This document shows positions 33,822 to 44,107 of a stretch of DNA of 64,000 nucleotides, in pieces. A program made the translations under genes and the position numbers. The notes beneath the pieces were generated by a model. The model saw only the letters and a program-made list of their open reading frames with translations. It searched no databases and was not told where the DNA came from. The stretch spans positions 143,758-207,757 of the forward strand of contig JAEUHX010000034.1 in assembly GCA_016792805.1 (NCBI GenBank), in the 5' to 3' direction. Source of the DNA: Planctomycetota bacterium. GTDB taxonomy: Bacteria; Planctomycetota; UBA1135; JACQFD01. Position 1 is the stretch's first letter, and the number at the start of each line of letters is the position of its first letter.

Positions 33822-36800
33822 GTGGGCGCGCAGCAATACACACATATCCCGGCGCAAATCTGGGGCAGCACGGTCGTCACCCTGCTGAGCGGTATCGCGT
33901 GCGCGCTGGTCGTCTGCCTTTTCGAAATGAGCCGGCAGAATCTTATTGTGGATATGGCAGTCGAGCGCCGGGCTGAGGATGCTTTGGCGGAGGTCGGCGG
34001 ACGCGTGCGAGGGCTTGAGACCGGCATCCGCGCCATGGCGCTGATGCTCGAAGGGCAGCGCTCGCTGGGTCGGCAAGAGATCGAGACAGCGACGGCGCGG
34101 GCTCGAGCGGGCACGGAGGGACAGCTCGGCTGTTACGGGTTCATTGCCCGAGTTCCCGCATCCAGATTGCTCCAATTCTATGCTCTCCGGCGGTTCGAGC
34201 ACGGCGAGCGGTTCTCGATCGATCCCGTTTCGACCGGCGAAGCGCTCTGGATTGTGCAGTCGGCGGAGAAGCCGACGATTGCAGCACTTGAGCTGGGTGC
34301 AACGATGGAGCACGATACAGATCTCCTCAGGGCTCTGGAGAAAAGTGTGGAAGATGGGCTTGGGGCCGCCCCTGAGGGCGCGAAGTCCGTTCCCGACGAC
34401 GGTGTGCTTCTGTTTGCTCCAGTCATGGCGCGCAGCGGCGCGGCCTCCGGCGGGGAGACGCCATCGGAGTGCCTTGGCGTTGCATTCGCCGCCACAAAAT
34501 TGAGCGAGCTTCTGCCAAGGCCTGGGTCCGCTCTTGCGCAGGATCTTCACATACAGCTCATTTCAGAGAAGGGTGCGGAGGCGGCGGCGAGTGACGACGA
34601 GCGTGTGCCTCACTGGATCTCCATCGGCGGACGCCGATGGATGGTCGAGGTAACTGCGAGCGAGCGATTCGCCTCAGCTCACCGATCTCCGACACCGTGG
34701 ATTCTCTTCGGGATTGCGCTGGCGCTCACCGCCATCAGCGCAGTCTGGTCGATCGGACGCAATCGCAATCATGCGAGCCTCGCACTCACTCTCAGAGAGA
34801 GAACCGAGCAACTGCGAGCGAGCCGCCGCGATGTTGCCATGCTCTCCGCGCTCGTCTGCTCGCTCGATACGGCGGCATTGGCGACGGACCGAACAGGAGC
34901 GGTGGTATGGGCTAGCCGAGGTGTTGCAGACTTATTGGGGTCAAAAGTTGAGGAACTTCTCGGCACCAACGCGACCGCGCTGCTGCTGGGTGCGGAAACC
35001 AATAAAGCGCTCGCGGAGACGATTCGAGCGAGGATTGCCGCCGGTGAGTCCTACCGTTGGATTGCGCCGATGAGTGCAAGAGAGACGCTCTCGGTTCGAG
35101 TGGAGGTCGCCATGCAGGCGCTTCGCACCGAAGATGGCGAGATCTCCCACTTCGTATTTTTCCTCACGGACGTTACTTCTCGGCTCCATCGGGAGAGCGA
35201 GATTCTTCGGGCGCTGGAGAAGGCGCGCGAAGAGTCCGCGGTGCACTCAATTTATGTATCGAAGCTCACTCAGGAGATGCGAACGCCGCTGAACGGGATC
35301 CGCGGGTTGAGCCACCTCCTCGCCGACGCGGGGCTCGAGGCCGAACTTCGCGACGCGGCGGCGACGATCGAGGCGTCGTGCGAATCGCTCGTCGAGACGC
35401 TTGACAGCGTGTCGTCACTGTCGTCGATGGCGCGAGGCGAGTTTGCGGTGGAAGAGGGCACCGTGCGTGCAGGGCAGATTCTTGAGGAGATCGCCGCCTC
35501 GTTCGCGCAAGAGGCGGCCGACCGCGGAATCGAGCTCTACCTGGATATGGATCTGCGCTTGCCGATGGAACTCCGCGGCGATGCGCTGCACCTGCGCAAG
35601 GTCATGAGCGCCCTCGCAGACAATGCGCTGAAGTTTACATGTTCTGGATACGTTGCAATCGGAGCGCAGGTCGTCGAGGACGGAAAGCTCGGTCCTGCGA
35701 TCGAGCTATTCGTCGAGGACTCGGGGTCAGGCATCTCGAAAAGCGATTGTGCGAGAGTTTTTGAGCCTTTCGAGCGCGGCACGAATCGGCCTGCCCGGCC
35801 GGAGCGTGGAAGCGGCCTTGGTCTTTCGCTCGCGAAAGCGCTCGTGGAGAGAATGGGCGGACAGCTTCTGTATGATTCAACGCCAGGGGAGGGCACGCGT
35901 GTCGCCGTTCGGCTGCGGCCGCGCAACCTCGAGCCGCAATCATTGAGATTGGATCTCAAGGGGAAGCGAGTTCTGGTTGTCGACGACCACGAGCGTGCGC
36001 GCGCGGCGCTCGCGACCGCGCTTCGAGGCGCGGGCGCAGTTGTGGATCATTTCGCAGAAGTGCACTCCGCCCTCGAGAAGCTCCGGGACGAGGATTCGAA
36101 GGGCAGCGCATTCCATCTCGTAGTCCTCGACGTCGACCTGCCGGAGCGGACCGGGCTCGAGCTTGTCGAGGCGATGCGAGCCGTGGCGCCACTGCGGCCG
36201 ATCCCCGTCGTGGCCCTCGTCAAGTATGGGCAGCCGCTCGATCCGTCGACGCTGCGGAGGCTCGGAATCCGCGGCTTCCTCGAGAAACCTTTCGGCTCAG
36301 CCGCACTGTTGGATGCGGCGACGGCGGCGCTGCGGGACGGCGCGAGTGCCGATTTGTGGGAGAGCCCGCGCCGCGGAGCGCGGCCGGCCGGCGCATTGTT
36401 TCCGGGGCATGCACGCAAGGCTCTCATCGTCGACGACGACGCGGTCTGTGGAAAAGTAGCATCCTCGATGCTGAAGAAGCTGGGCTTTCATACACGTGTC
36501 GCCGCGTCGGGGGCGGAAGCGCTGGCGATGCTTGCGACGGAGGCTGCCGATGTCGTCCTCATGGACGTCTCGATGCCGGAGCTCGACGGGTGCGAGGTGA
36601 CGCGGCGCCTGCGAGCGTCGGAGGGAGACGGACGCCGAACGCCGGTGCTCGCGGTCACGGCGCATACAGAGCCTCGAGAGCTGAAAGAGTGCCGCGAGGC
36701 GGGGATGGACGCCGTTCTCACGAAACCGCTCTCCTTCGCAGAGATCCAGGAAGCGATGCAGCGCTGGGCTCCCGAGAAGGCGGAAGCCTCCGCGTCCGAC

Positions 36801-37220
36801 CCTCCCGCTACGGTGGGCGGCAGCCCGCCGCTCGGCACCCAGGCCTCACAAATCGTGGCGCGCCTGCGCGCGCTCGGTCTCCTCGACAACCCGGGCACTT
36901 GTGAGGAGGCGATGAGATCGTTCGTGAGCGGCGCCGAAGAAATTGTGGCATCGGCCCAAACTGCAATCGAATCTGGAAGCAAAGAATCGGGGCTCGAGCT
37001 GAGCCGAAGGCTGCGGCGCGTGAGTTCACATTTCGGCGCGCAGCCTCTCGCCGCCCTGGCGCATGAGCTCGAGGCGGAGATCGACGCTGGTCGGACCGAT
37101 GAGGCGCTCGCCGTCCTCGAAAAAGTGGAGAGTGAGTTCGTGCTCGTGCGCCAGGCGGCGCTCGACCTCGTTCAGGACCCCGAGGGACTCCGGCGTTTCC
37201 GGGAGCCCGCGGGCGCCTGA
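33822..37220 (+). CDS. Hybrid histidine kinase-like protein without its phospho-accepting histidines
   Basis: The 1132-residue protein starts at GTG 33822. Two membrane segments (about residues 10-30 and 291-312) flank a CHASE-like periplasmic sensor. A PAS domain (about 340-450), HisKA and HATPase domains (N box ALADNALKF, G boxes EDSGSGIS and GSGLGLSL), two receiver domains (about 716-840 and 866-985) and an HPt-like domain (about 1020-1115) follow. The HisKA motif reads TQEMRTPLNG instead of SHE-RTPLNG, with Gln484 at the phospho-site. The HPt motif reads SRRLRRVSS where AHxLKGSS is usual, with Arg1062 at the phospho-site. Both receivers keep their Asp (LDVDLP and MDVSMP) and Lys. ATP binding looks intact. 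It may be a pseudokinase that receives phosphate from another kinase. Confidence 0.92.
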   Translation: MGAQQYTHIPAQIWGSTVVTLLSGIACALVVCLFEMSRQNLIVDMAVERRAEDALAEVGGRVRGLETGIRAMALMLEGQRSLGRQEIETATARARAGTEGQLGCYGFIARVPASRLLQFYALRRFEHGERFSIDPVSTGEALWIVQSAEKPTIAALELGATMEHDTDLLRALEKSVEDGLGAAPEGAKSVPDDGVLLFAPVMARSGAASGGETPSECLGVAFAATKLSELLPRPGSALAQDLHIQLISEKGAEAAASDDERVPHWISIGGRRWMVEVTASERFASAHRSPTPWILFGIALALTAISAVWSIGRNRNHASLALTLRERTEQLRASRRDVAMLSALVCSLDTAALATDRTGAVVWASRGVADLLGSKVEELLGTNATALLLGAETNKALAETIRARIAAGESYRWIAPMSARETLSVRVEVAMQALRTEDGEISHFVFFLTDVTSRLHRESEILRALEKAREESAVHSIYVSKLTQEMRTPLNGIRGLSHLLADAGLEAELRDAAATIEASCESLVETLDSVSSLSSMARGEFAVEEGTVRAGQILEEIAASFAQEAADRGIELYLDMDLRLPMELRGDALHLRKVMSALADNALKFTCSGYVAIGAQVVEDGKLGPAIELFVEDSGSGISKSDCARVFEPFERGTNRPARPERGSGLGLSLAKALVERMGGQLLYDSTPGEGTRVAVRLRPRNLEPQSLRLDLKGKRVLVVDDHERARAALATALRGAGAVVDHFAEVHSALEKLRDEDSKGSAFHLVVLDVDLPERTGLELVEAMRAVAPLRPIPVVALVKYGQPLDPSTLRRLGIRGFLEKPFGSAALLDAATAALRDGASADLWESPRRGARPAGALFPGHARKALIVDDDAVCGKVASSMLKKLGFHTRVAASGAEALAMLATEAADVVLMDVSMPELDGCEVTRRLRASEGDGRRTPVLAVTAHTEPRELKECREAGMDAVLTKPLSFAEIQEAMQRWAPEKAEASASDPPATVGGSPPLGTQASQIVARLRALGLLDNPGTCEEAMRSFVSGAEEIVASAQTAIESGSKESGLELSRRLRRVSSHFGAQPLAALAHELEAEIDAGRTDEALAVLEKVESEFVLVRQAALDLVQDPEGLRRFREPAGA

Positions 37221-37255
37221 AACCGGGCGCGCGGTGCCGGCATCGAAGGCCGGCC

Positions 37256-39154
37256 ATGCTTGCCCTCCTCGCACTTGTAGCTCTCGCTCCCCAGGCGTCC
37301 CAGCCGGCCGCGCCGCGCCCCACCGGGCGCCCTCCGATCACGCCTGCCCAGCCCGGCGTTCGCCCCGGGATCGGGCCGCGCCCTGCAGGACCGACCGCTC
37401 CGCCCGCGGGGCCCGGGCCGACGGCCCCGGCGCCGGGGCCCCGACCGCTGCTCGGAATCGATACAGGTCCAAATTATGAATTATGGACTTATTGGTGGGA
37501 ATCGAACCGGGACCGATTTCTCGAGCTCAAGTCTCATGTGGCGCGCCTGGATGGGATCCTCACTCTTCCACAGGACGGCGACGCCGGGGTGCGTGCCTCC
37601 CTGCTGCCTACGGCTTCCGAGCTTCGGCGCGACGTCCTGCCGGTTCTCTTTCGCATTCTCCGCGAGAGCGACGATCGCGACCTGCTGATGGCAACGCTCC
37701 GGGCGCTCGCCGAGATTCGCGATCAGCCCTCGGAGACTGCTGCGACGATCCTTCCCTTCTTGGGGCACTCCGACGGAACTGTGGGGGATGCCGCGATCCT
37801 CGCGCTCGGAATCCTTGGGGCGCCTGAGGGATTGCCCGCGCTGGCAGCCATCTTCGAGGGCGGCGACGCCGGAAAGGCAGCCAGAGGTCAACTATCCATC
37901 GCCTGTCCGCAACGATCGTTGGCGGCCCATGCGCTTGGATTGTTGGGATCGCGCACGGCCGACGAGAAAGTTACCGAGCGCGTGCGCGATGTGCTTCTCC
38001 GGTCGCTCGACGTGGATGGCATGCGCTGCTGGGAGATTCAGTCGGCCGCGATCGTCGCTCTCGGAAACCTGCCCGATCCCACTCGATCGACCGTTCGCCG
38101 TCTCGAGAAGTTTCTAACAGAAAACCGGCGATCCCGGGATGCCGTCGCAGCGCACGTTCCGCCGGCAGTTGCCAAGATTCTGCGAGATGCACCCCAGGCA
38201 GAGCGCCGCGTGCGAGCTCAAGAGATGCTCCGCGAGCTCACATCTAGAGGCCAAGGGAACGCGCGATTCCTGCGCGGTTCCTTTGCGATTGCCATGGGCT
38301 TGCTCGTGCGTGCGGAAGATCGCGACGCGGGAAAGCTCGCGGATGCACTTGAGGCGGCGGCTGAGCGTTTGACCGGCAGAAACGCCGAGGCCGCTGGCTT
38401 TTCCTGGATGGCGCTCGGCGAAATCATGGCAACGGGGCGTCCCGGGAGCCCCGGCGAAAGCGCCCTGCTCGAGCGCGCAGTGCACCAGGGGGGACGCGTC
38501 AGCACGCGCATGTGGGCTGCGCTTGCCTTGGGAGTCGGCGGCCATGGCCAGCGGCGGCGCGGCGAGTTGAGCGCACCCGATCCCATCGCGAAGGCGCTGC
38601 GGACTCGAATGGTGACGCTCAAAGATCCGCTGCAGCGCGCGGCCTTCTCGATATCACTTGCACTTCGAGGAGATCAAGAATCGGGTCCGCTGATTCTGCG
38701 GGCCATGGAGGAAGTCAACGACGAATCGGTGCGCGGCTACTTTGCACAGGCCCTCGGTCTGCTCGGCCACCGAGAGGCTCTCACCGCGGTCACTGCACTT
38801 TTCGAAGCCTCGGAGCGAAAGCCGGAATTGTTGCAAGAGGCTGCCATTGCGCTAGCGCTCCTCGGCGACAAAAGGGCCGAGGAGCGGCTGCTGCGTCCGC
38901 GCCGCGACGGATCGGCACCCGTCGTGGGCGTGTGGAAGGCCTACGCGGCTGCGCTCGGGAAAATTGGTGACTATCGCGCCCTTCCGGCGCTCCTGGCCGC
39001 TGCGCGAGGCGAGTCGGGATTCGACGACTCCATCTCGCGCGCCGCAGCGATTCGTGCCATCGGCCGTATCGGCGATGCCGATCTGCTCCCCTGGAGCGAG
39101 CGCCTCGCTGCGCACTTCAACTATGTTGCGTCGGAGGAGCCCCTTCCGAAGTGA
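37256..39154 (+). CDS. Secreted HEAT-repeat protein
   Basis: The 632-residue protein has a short signal peptide (MLALLALVALAPQ) and a Pro/Gly-rich linker (residues 15-65). Helical HEAT-like repeats follow almost to the end (for example DRDLLMATLRALAEIRDQ, SVRGYFAQALGLLGHREALTA, VGVWKAYAAALGKIGDYRALPALLAA). Such alpha solenoids bind other proteins. No catalytic motif is visible. It starts 35 bases after the hybrid kinase and is probably co-transcribed with it, so it might be part of the same sensory or surface system. The 3' end overlaps the convergent antiporter gene by 38 bases. Confidence 0.82.
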   Translation: MLALLALVALAPQASQPAAPRPTGRPPITPAQPGVRPGIGPRPAGPTAPPAGPGPTAPAPGPRPLLGIDTGPNYELWTYWWESNRDRFLELKSHVARLDGILTLPQDGDAGVRASLLPTASELRRDVLPVLFRILRESDDRDLLMATLRALAEIRDQPSETAATILPFLGHSDGTVGDAAILALGILGAPEGLPALAAIFEGGDAGKAARGQLSIACPQRSLAAHALGLLGSRTADEKVTERVRDVLLRSLDVDGMRCWEIQSAAIVALGNLPDPTRSTVRRLEKFLTENRRSRDAVAAHVPPAVAKILRDAPQAERRVRAQEMLRELTSRGQGNARFLRGSFAIAMGLLVRAEDRDAGKLADALEAAAERLTGRNAEAAGFSWMALGEIMATGRPGSPGESALLERAVHQGGRVSTRMWAALALGVGGHGQRRRGELSAPDPIAKALRTRMVTLKDPLQRAAFSISLALRGDQESGPLILRAMEEVNDESVRGYFAQALGLLGHREALTAVTALFEASERKPELLQEAAIALALLGDKRAEERLLRPRRDGSAPVVGVWKAYAAALGKIGDYRALPALLAAARGESGFDDSISRAAAIRAIGRIGDADLLPWSERLAAHFNYVASEEPLPK

Positions 39155-41186
39155 GGCGGGCGCGTGCTTCGCGCACGGCGTCTCGCGAGCCGCTCAGCAC
39201 GACGACGTCGCCGACGCGCAGGCGCTCTCCGGCTGTCGGAGAAGTAATGTCTCCGCTTTCGCGGAGTACGGCGATCGCCGTGGCTCCCGTTGCGCCGCGA
39301 AGATTGAGCTCCTTCAGCGACTGACCGACCGAGTCGGCGCCCTCGGCGATCTCGCAGCTCCCAAGTGAGCCGACGCCGGGCAGCGCGTGCTCGATTTCTG
39401 TGAGGGTCTCCTCGTCGGTCGCGTGCGCGGCCTGGCTCGCGAGCGCCTGCACCACGACCTCCGCCCCGGCCCGCGCGTGTCCATACATATCTCGGATGGA
39501 GCGCCAAAAGGCGACGGCGAGCAGTCCGATCAGCGCGGCGAACACGAAGCCGCCCCGAAACGGCGGAAGGAACGGCTGCGTGGCCGCGAGGACCGGGATT
39601 CCAACAATTCCGACGATCAGCAGCTGAAGAGTTGCAATAAATGCGGAACGCGGAGCGCGTCCCAAATCGAGGCCGCCCGCCGAAGGCGGCAGCGCCACCT
39701 CGGCGAGCTGCGCGGCGATCGCGCGCGCGAGGCGAAATACACCGAATAGGAACGGCGACAGCAGAAGGACTCCAGCGACGACGGTTCCGCCGCGCACGAT
39801 GGAATGGGGGAGGCTGAGCCAATCCATGGCTGCGTTCTCGATGCTCTCATATTGGAATGAGCCCGCCACAATGATGGCAATCATCAGCAGCGCATCCACC
39901 GCAAGCAGCAGGCCGGATCTTCTCAACCTCTGAAGCGACGAGCCCGAAGCTTGCGATCGCCGAATCTTCTCGATCCATGATGCATACAGAGAGACGAAGA
40001 CCTGCAGCGGGCGTGGCATTCGCCGATCGATCCAATTGGAGAGTCGTTCCGCGGCGCCGACGTTCACCGGAGTCAAGAAGCTCGTAACCGCGCACACGCC
40101 CACTGCAATCGTGTGAAACTTCGAAGGAATTGTGCCCGACCGAGTTCCGATCTCGGCGATGAGGAAAGAAAACTCACCGATCTGGCTGAGGCTCATTCCG
40201 ACTTGAATAGAAGTCCGGATGTTCTCTCCTCCAAGGAATGCGCCCATCGACCCGCCGAGCAGCTTACCCCCCACAACGACCGCCGACAGCAACGCGATGA
40301 CCAGTGCTTGGTCGAGCAGCTCCGTTGGCGAAAGGAGCATTCCGATGCTCACAAAAAAGACCGCCGCAAGCACGTCGCGGATCGGATTCACAAGGGTTTC
40401 AACACGTTTCGAATAGCCGGCCTCTGCAATCAACGCTCCCACCAGAAACGCGCCGAGTGCTGGCGAGTATCCAAGAGATGCGATGAGCAGCGCGCCACCG
40501 AAGCAGAGTCCTACCGCTGAAACTAACAATGTCTCAGAACTCTGGAACTTCGTTACGAAACGGAGCATGCGCGGCACCACAAAGAGCCCGCCCGCTACGA
40601 ATGCAGCGAGAATGGCACCGAGGCGCATCGCATCCTTTGCCACATCGGCGGTCGAGATCTCGTGTCCCGATGTGAGAGTTGAAAGCACCGCCAACAGAAA
40701 GATGCCGACGACGTCCTCAACGATCAGCATTCCGAAGGCAATCTGTGGTATGCGCCCCGTGATCTTCAGCTCCTCGAAGCTCTTGGCAACAATAACAGTG
40801 CTGGAGATGCACAGCATCGACCCAAGAAAGAAACTTTCGATTCCCGACCAGCCGAGTGCCTTGCCGATCGCATAGCCGAGCCAGACCATCAACCCGATCT
40901 GGAAGACGGACCCGAAGAGCACCGTGGCGCCGAGCCGGAGAAGCCGAGTGAGACTCAGCTCAAGCCCGATGGAGAAGAGAATCACAACGACGCCGAGTTC
41001 GGCGAGGTCATGAATCGACTTCTCGTTGACCGTAAAGAAGTACGGGAAGTTCCTCCCGACCAACATGCCCGCGACGAGATAGCCCAGGATCATGGGCTGC
41101 CGGAGCTTCCGGAAAACCACGGTGGTCACCGCGGCTGCGCTGAGGGCGATTGCGAGGTCGCGAAGGATCGTGGAGTCGCCGGACAT
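39117..41186 (-). CDS. CPA2-family cation/proton antiporter (KefB/KefC type) with TrkA-C domain
   Basis: The ATG at 41186 gives 689 residues. The first 390 form about 12 membrane helices with the CPA2 signatures GYLVAGMLVGR, LFSIGLELS and GFSFLIAEIG-like GEFSFLIAEIG. A further membrane block (about 430-560) is less conserved. The C-terminus (about 600-689) is a TrkA-C domain (SVGQSLKELNLRG, VGDVVVLSGSRDAV) that senses ligand or ions. No TrkA-N nucleotide domain is present, unlike in E. coli KefC. The protein exchanges potassium or sodium for protons at the inner membrane; which ion is unknown. It is divergent from recN and overlaps the HEAT gene tail to tail. Confidence 0.9.
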   Translation of the reverse strand: MSGDSTILRDLAIALSAAAVTTVVFRKLRQPMILGYLVAGMLVGRNFPYFFTVNEKSIHDLAELGVVVILFSIGLELSLTRLLRLGATVLFGSVFQIGLMVWLGYAIGKALGWSGIESFFLGSMLCISSTVIVAKSFEELKITGRIPQIAFGMLIVEDVVGIFLLAVLSTLTSGHEISTADVAKDAMRLGAILAAFVAGGLFVVPRMLRFVTKFQSSETLLVSAVGLCFGGALLIASLGYSPALGAFLVGALIAEAGYSKRVETLVNPIRDVLAAVFFVSIGMLLSPTELLDQALVIALLSAVVVGGKLLGGSMGAFLGGENIRTSIQVGMSLSQIGEFSFLIAEIGTRSGTIPSKFHTIAVGVCAVTSFLTPVNVGAAERLSNWIDRRMPRPLQVFVSLYASWIEKIRRSQASGSSLQRLRRSGLLLAVDALLMIAIIVAGSFQYESIENAAMDWLSLPHSIVRGGTVVAGVLLLSPFLFGVFRLARAIAAQLAEVALPPSAGGLDLGRAPRSAFIATLQLLIVGIVGIPVLAATQPFLPPFRGGFVFAALIGLLAVAFWRSIRDMYGHARAGAEVVVQALASQAAHATDEETLTEIEHALPGVGSLGSCEIAEGADSVGQSLKELNLRGATGATAIAVLRESGDITSPTAGERLRVGDVVVLSGSRDAVREARARLTSEGAPPTQHS

Positions 41187-41263
41187 CTGCTCTGGATGAG
41201 GACGCGGATTGTGCCCCCGCTGTGCGCGCGAGCGGCCGCCGTCGAATGGGGAGCGCGGATAGC

Positions 41264-43117
41264 ATGCCCGCCGGCCCGCCGCCAATATCGCTCGTGCTGC
41301 GCACACTCTCCGTTCGAGGTTTCGCGCTCCTGGAGGACGTCCGCGTGGACTTCGCTCCGGGGCTCAATGTCGTCACAGGCGAAACCGGCGCCGGCAAGTC
41401 ACTCCTCGTGGGGGCGCTCGCGTTTCTGCTTGGCGAGAAGGCCGATGCGTCGCGAGTGCGCGAGGGAGCCGCGGAGGCGTTCGTGGAAGGAGTCTTCGAG
41501 CTCGTCGGTGGCGATGACTCCCATCGCGAATTGCTTACAATTCTGCGGGAGCGGGTTGGCGTGGAGCCCGACGAGGGGCAGCTCGCCGTCTCGCGCTCCC
41601 TCGATCGCTCGGGACGTTCGCGTGCGCAGGTGAATCACCGTTTTCTCACGCGCGAGACGCTCCGCGACGTGGCGAGCTGCCTCGTGGCGATCCAAGGACA
41701 ACGGGAGCATTCGACGCTGCTGAAGCCGGCGGTTCAGCGCGACAAGCTCGACGCCTTCCTCGGGCTCGCCGCTCCGGGGAGCGTGCGTGCGCGATTCATG
41801 GCGTTGCGCGCCGAGGCGGCAGCGGCCTGGCGGGAGATCTCCGAGCTTCGGCGCGCCGAGCGCGAGCGGCTCGACCGGCTGGATTTATTGAAGTTCCAAT
41901 CCAGCGAGATTCGCGCGCTCGAGCTGACGTCGGGCGAGACGGCACGGCTCGAGGAAGAGTATCGAGTTCTTACTCATGTGGAGCGGATCCGCGGCCGGCT
42001 GGCTCAGCACCTCGATTCGCTCGTCGAGGCGGAGGGCTCGGCCGTGGAGCGGCTCGCTTCAGCGCGGCGGGCGCTCGAGGAGCTGGCAGCCATCGCGCCG
42101 CCGCTCGGTCCCATCGCGGCGCGGCTCGAGGAGGCGCGGCTGCTGGTGGACGACGCCGCCGGCGAGGCGCGCCGATATGTGGATTCCCTCGACGCCGATC
42201 CGGCGCGGCTCGACGCCGTGAGCCAGCGGCTCGATCGGATCGGCCGGATTCTCGACCGGTTTCGCGTCGACGAGGCGGGGGCGCTGGATCTCCTGCGAGG
42301 CATGGAAGGCGAGATGGAGAAGCTCGAGGGCGCGGCGCAGGCCTGCGGCGAACTCGAGGGAAAAGTGGAATCCTGGTGCCGAGAGATGGAATCGCTCGGC
42401 AAGGAAATCACTCAAACGCGCGTGAAGGGGGCGGAGCGGCTCGCGCGCGAAGTGCAGGCGACGCTCGTGCGGCTCGGGATGGAGAAGTCACTCTTTGTCG
42501 TGACCGTACGCCCGATCGAGGCGCGGCCGGGTGAGACAGAATCGGACGAGCCGTCGGCATTGGCGCGCAGCGGGCCGGCCGGATTCGACGAAGTGGTGCT
42601 TGAGATTGCGCCGAATCCGGGCGAGCCGCTGAAGCCGGTATCACAAATCGCCTCGGGCGGTGAATTGTCGCGCGTGGCACTGGCTGTGGAAGCGGCCTGC
42701 GCGGAGACGGCGTCCTTGCCAACGGTGCTGTTCGACGAGATCGACGAGAACGTCGGCGGCCGCCTCAGTTCGGCCCTCGGCGAGCAGCTGCGGCGGACCG
42801 CCCGAGGGCGTCAAGTATTGGTGATCACACATCTCGCTGGCGTCGCGGCCCACGCCGACCGGCACCTTCACGTCAGCAAGGAGACGGCCGCGGGACGCAC
42901 GCGAACAGTGGTGCGCGCGCTGGGCGAGGACGAGCGCGTGGCGGAACTCGCGGCGATGGGCGGTGGCGACGCGCGGCGCCCCACGGCGTTGGCCGACGCG
43001 CGCGCGCTGCTGGAGTCGTCGCGGAGGGAGAGCCTCACGCCAGCGCGCCCACAGAAGCGCGGCGAGAATCACACATCCGCTCCGGTGCGAAAGGGCGCCA
43101 AGGAGCGGCGGCGGTGA
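41264..43117 (+). CDS. recN: DNA repair protein RecN
   Basis: The ATG at 41264 gives 617 residues. The opening LRTLSVRGFALLEDVRVDFAPGLNVVTGETGAGKSLL holds the RecN signature and Walker A (GETGAGKS, about residues 39-46). A long coiled coil (about 180-400) follows, then SQIASGGELSRVALA (ABC signature), Walker B VLFDEIDENVGG (about residue 488) and VITHLAGVAAHAD. RecN is an SMC-like ATPase that holds broken DNA ends together for recombinational repair. The Arg/Lys-rich tail after 590 is an extension. It overlaps manA by 4 bases (GTGA). Confidence 0.97.
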   Translation: MPAGPPPISLVLRTLSVRGFALLEDVRVDFAPGLNVVTGETGAGKSLLVGALAFLLGEKADASRVREGAAEAFVEGVFELVGGDDSHRELLTILRERVGVEPDEGQLAVSRSLDRSGRSRAQVNHRFLTRETLRDVASCLVAIQGQREHSTLLKPAVQRDKLDAFLGLAAPGSVRARFMALRAEAAAAWREISELRRAERERLDRLDLLKFQSSEIRALELTSGETARLEEEYRVLTHVERIRGRLAQHLDSLVEAEGSAVERLASARRALEELAAIAPPLGPIAARLEEARLLVDDAAGEARRYVDSLDADPARLDAVSQRLDRIGRILDRFRVDEAGALDLLRGMEGEMEKLEGAAQACGELEGKVESWCREMESLGKEITQTRVKGAERLAREVQATLVRLGMEKSLFVVTVRPIEARPGETESDEPSALARSGPAGFDEVVLEIAPNPGEPLKPVSQIASGGELSRVALAVEAACAETASLPTVLFDEIDENVGGRLSSALGEQLRRTARGRQVLVITHLAGVAAHADRHLHVSKETAAGRTRTVVRALGEDERVAELAAMGGGDARRPTALADARALLESSRRESLTPARPQKRGENHTSAPVRKGAKERRR

Positions 43118-44094
43118 AGGAGCGCTTCGAGCCGCTGCTCTTCGAGCGGCGGCTACTGGAAAAAGTGTGGGGTGCGCAGCGCCTGCGCGGAATCCTTGGT
43201 TTCGAGCTGCCCAACGGAAAGCCGATCGGCGAGAGCTGGGAGCTTTCGGATCATCCGTCCGGCGAAAGCAGAATTCGCAACGGGCGGTTTGCGGGGCAGA
43301 CCCTTCGCGAGGTTATGCAACAGTTTGGTTCTGAGATTCTGGGAGACGCGGCGCCCGCAGCGGGCGGGCGCTTTCCGCTTTTGGTGAAGTTCGTCGATAC
43401 CTCGGACCGGCTCTCGGTTCAGGTCCATCCCGACGACGCAGCCGCCGCGAGGCTCGGGGAGCGCGATGGCGGAAAGAATGAAGCGTGGCTCGTGGTGCAT
43501 GCGGAGCCCGACGCGCGCTTGTGGGTTGGGCCTGCGGAGGGCAAGACCCTCGCGGATCTGGAGGCTGCGGCCAATGCTGCACAGGTCGTTGCATGCCTCC
43601 GCGAGATTCGGCCGCGGGCCGGAGACGTGGTTCCGATTCCGGCGGGCACGGTCCATGCCATCGGAGCGGGGCTCACGATCTGTGAAATTCAACAAACTTC
43701 GGATGTCACCTATCGAGTTTATGATTGGGATCGCCCGGCGAGCCCGGCGCGTCCACTCCACCGCGCCCAGTCCTTCGCCGTGGCCCGATTCGATCGCCCC
43801 GCGTCGGTCGTGCGACCGGAGGTAGTGGCTCACGGCGCCGGCTGGCGGCGCTGCGCTTTGCCTTCCCCGGGCTCGTTCTCGTGGGAGCTGTTCGAGTCGC
43901 GGGTGCCGCTCGACGTGCCGCTCCGAGGGCGGTGCGCGACGGCCATGGTCCTCGCGGGAGAAGTGAACTTTGGCAGCGGAGCCCGTGCGCGCCCTGGCGA
44001 AGCCGTGCTGCTGCCGGCGTCCATGCGCGCCGCGCGCCTCGAACCGGTTCTCGGCCGCGGCTTCACCTCCGTCTGGGCCGTTCCGCATTCTTGA
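43114..44094 (+). CDS. manA: Mannose-6-phosphate isomerase, class I-like (ManA)
   Basis: The 326-residue cupin protein has QVHPDD (metal-binding Gln and His), GKNEAWLVV (Glu) and IPAGTVHAIGAGL (His), and it opens with the type I element WGAQRLRGIL and WELSDHPSGES. It interconverts mannose 6-phosphate and fructose 6-phosphate, feeding GDP-mannose for glycans. At 326 residues it matches the short bacterial form. The start is a GTG overlapping the recN stop; the rluB start lies 13 bases downstream. Confidence 0.92.
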   Translation: MKERFEPLLFERRLLEKVWGAQRLRGILGFELPNGKPIGESWELSDHPSGESRIRNGRFAGQTLREVMQQFGSEILGDAAPAAGGRFPLLVKFVDTSDRLSVQVHPDDAAAARLGERDGGKNEAWLVVHAEPDARLWVGPAEGKTLADLEAAANAAQVVACLREIRPRAGDVVPIPAGTVHAIGAGLTICEIQQTSDVTYRVYDWDRPASPARPLHRAQSFAVARFDRPASVVRPEVVAHGAGWRRCALPSPGSFSWELFESRVPLDVPLRGRCATAMVLAGEVNFGSGARARPGEAVLLPASMRAARLEPVLGRGFTSVWAVPHS

Positions 44095-44107
44095 GAGCAA
44101 CAGATCC

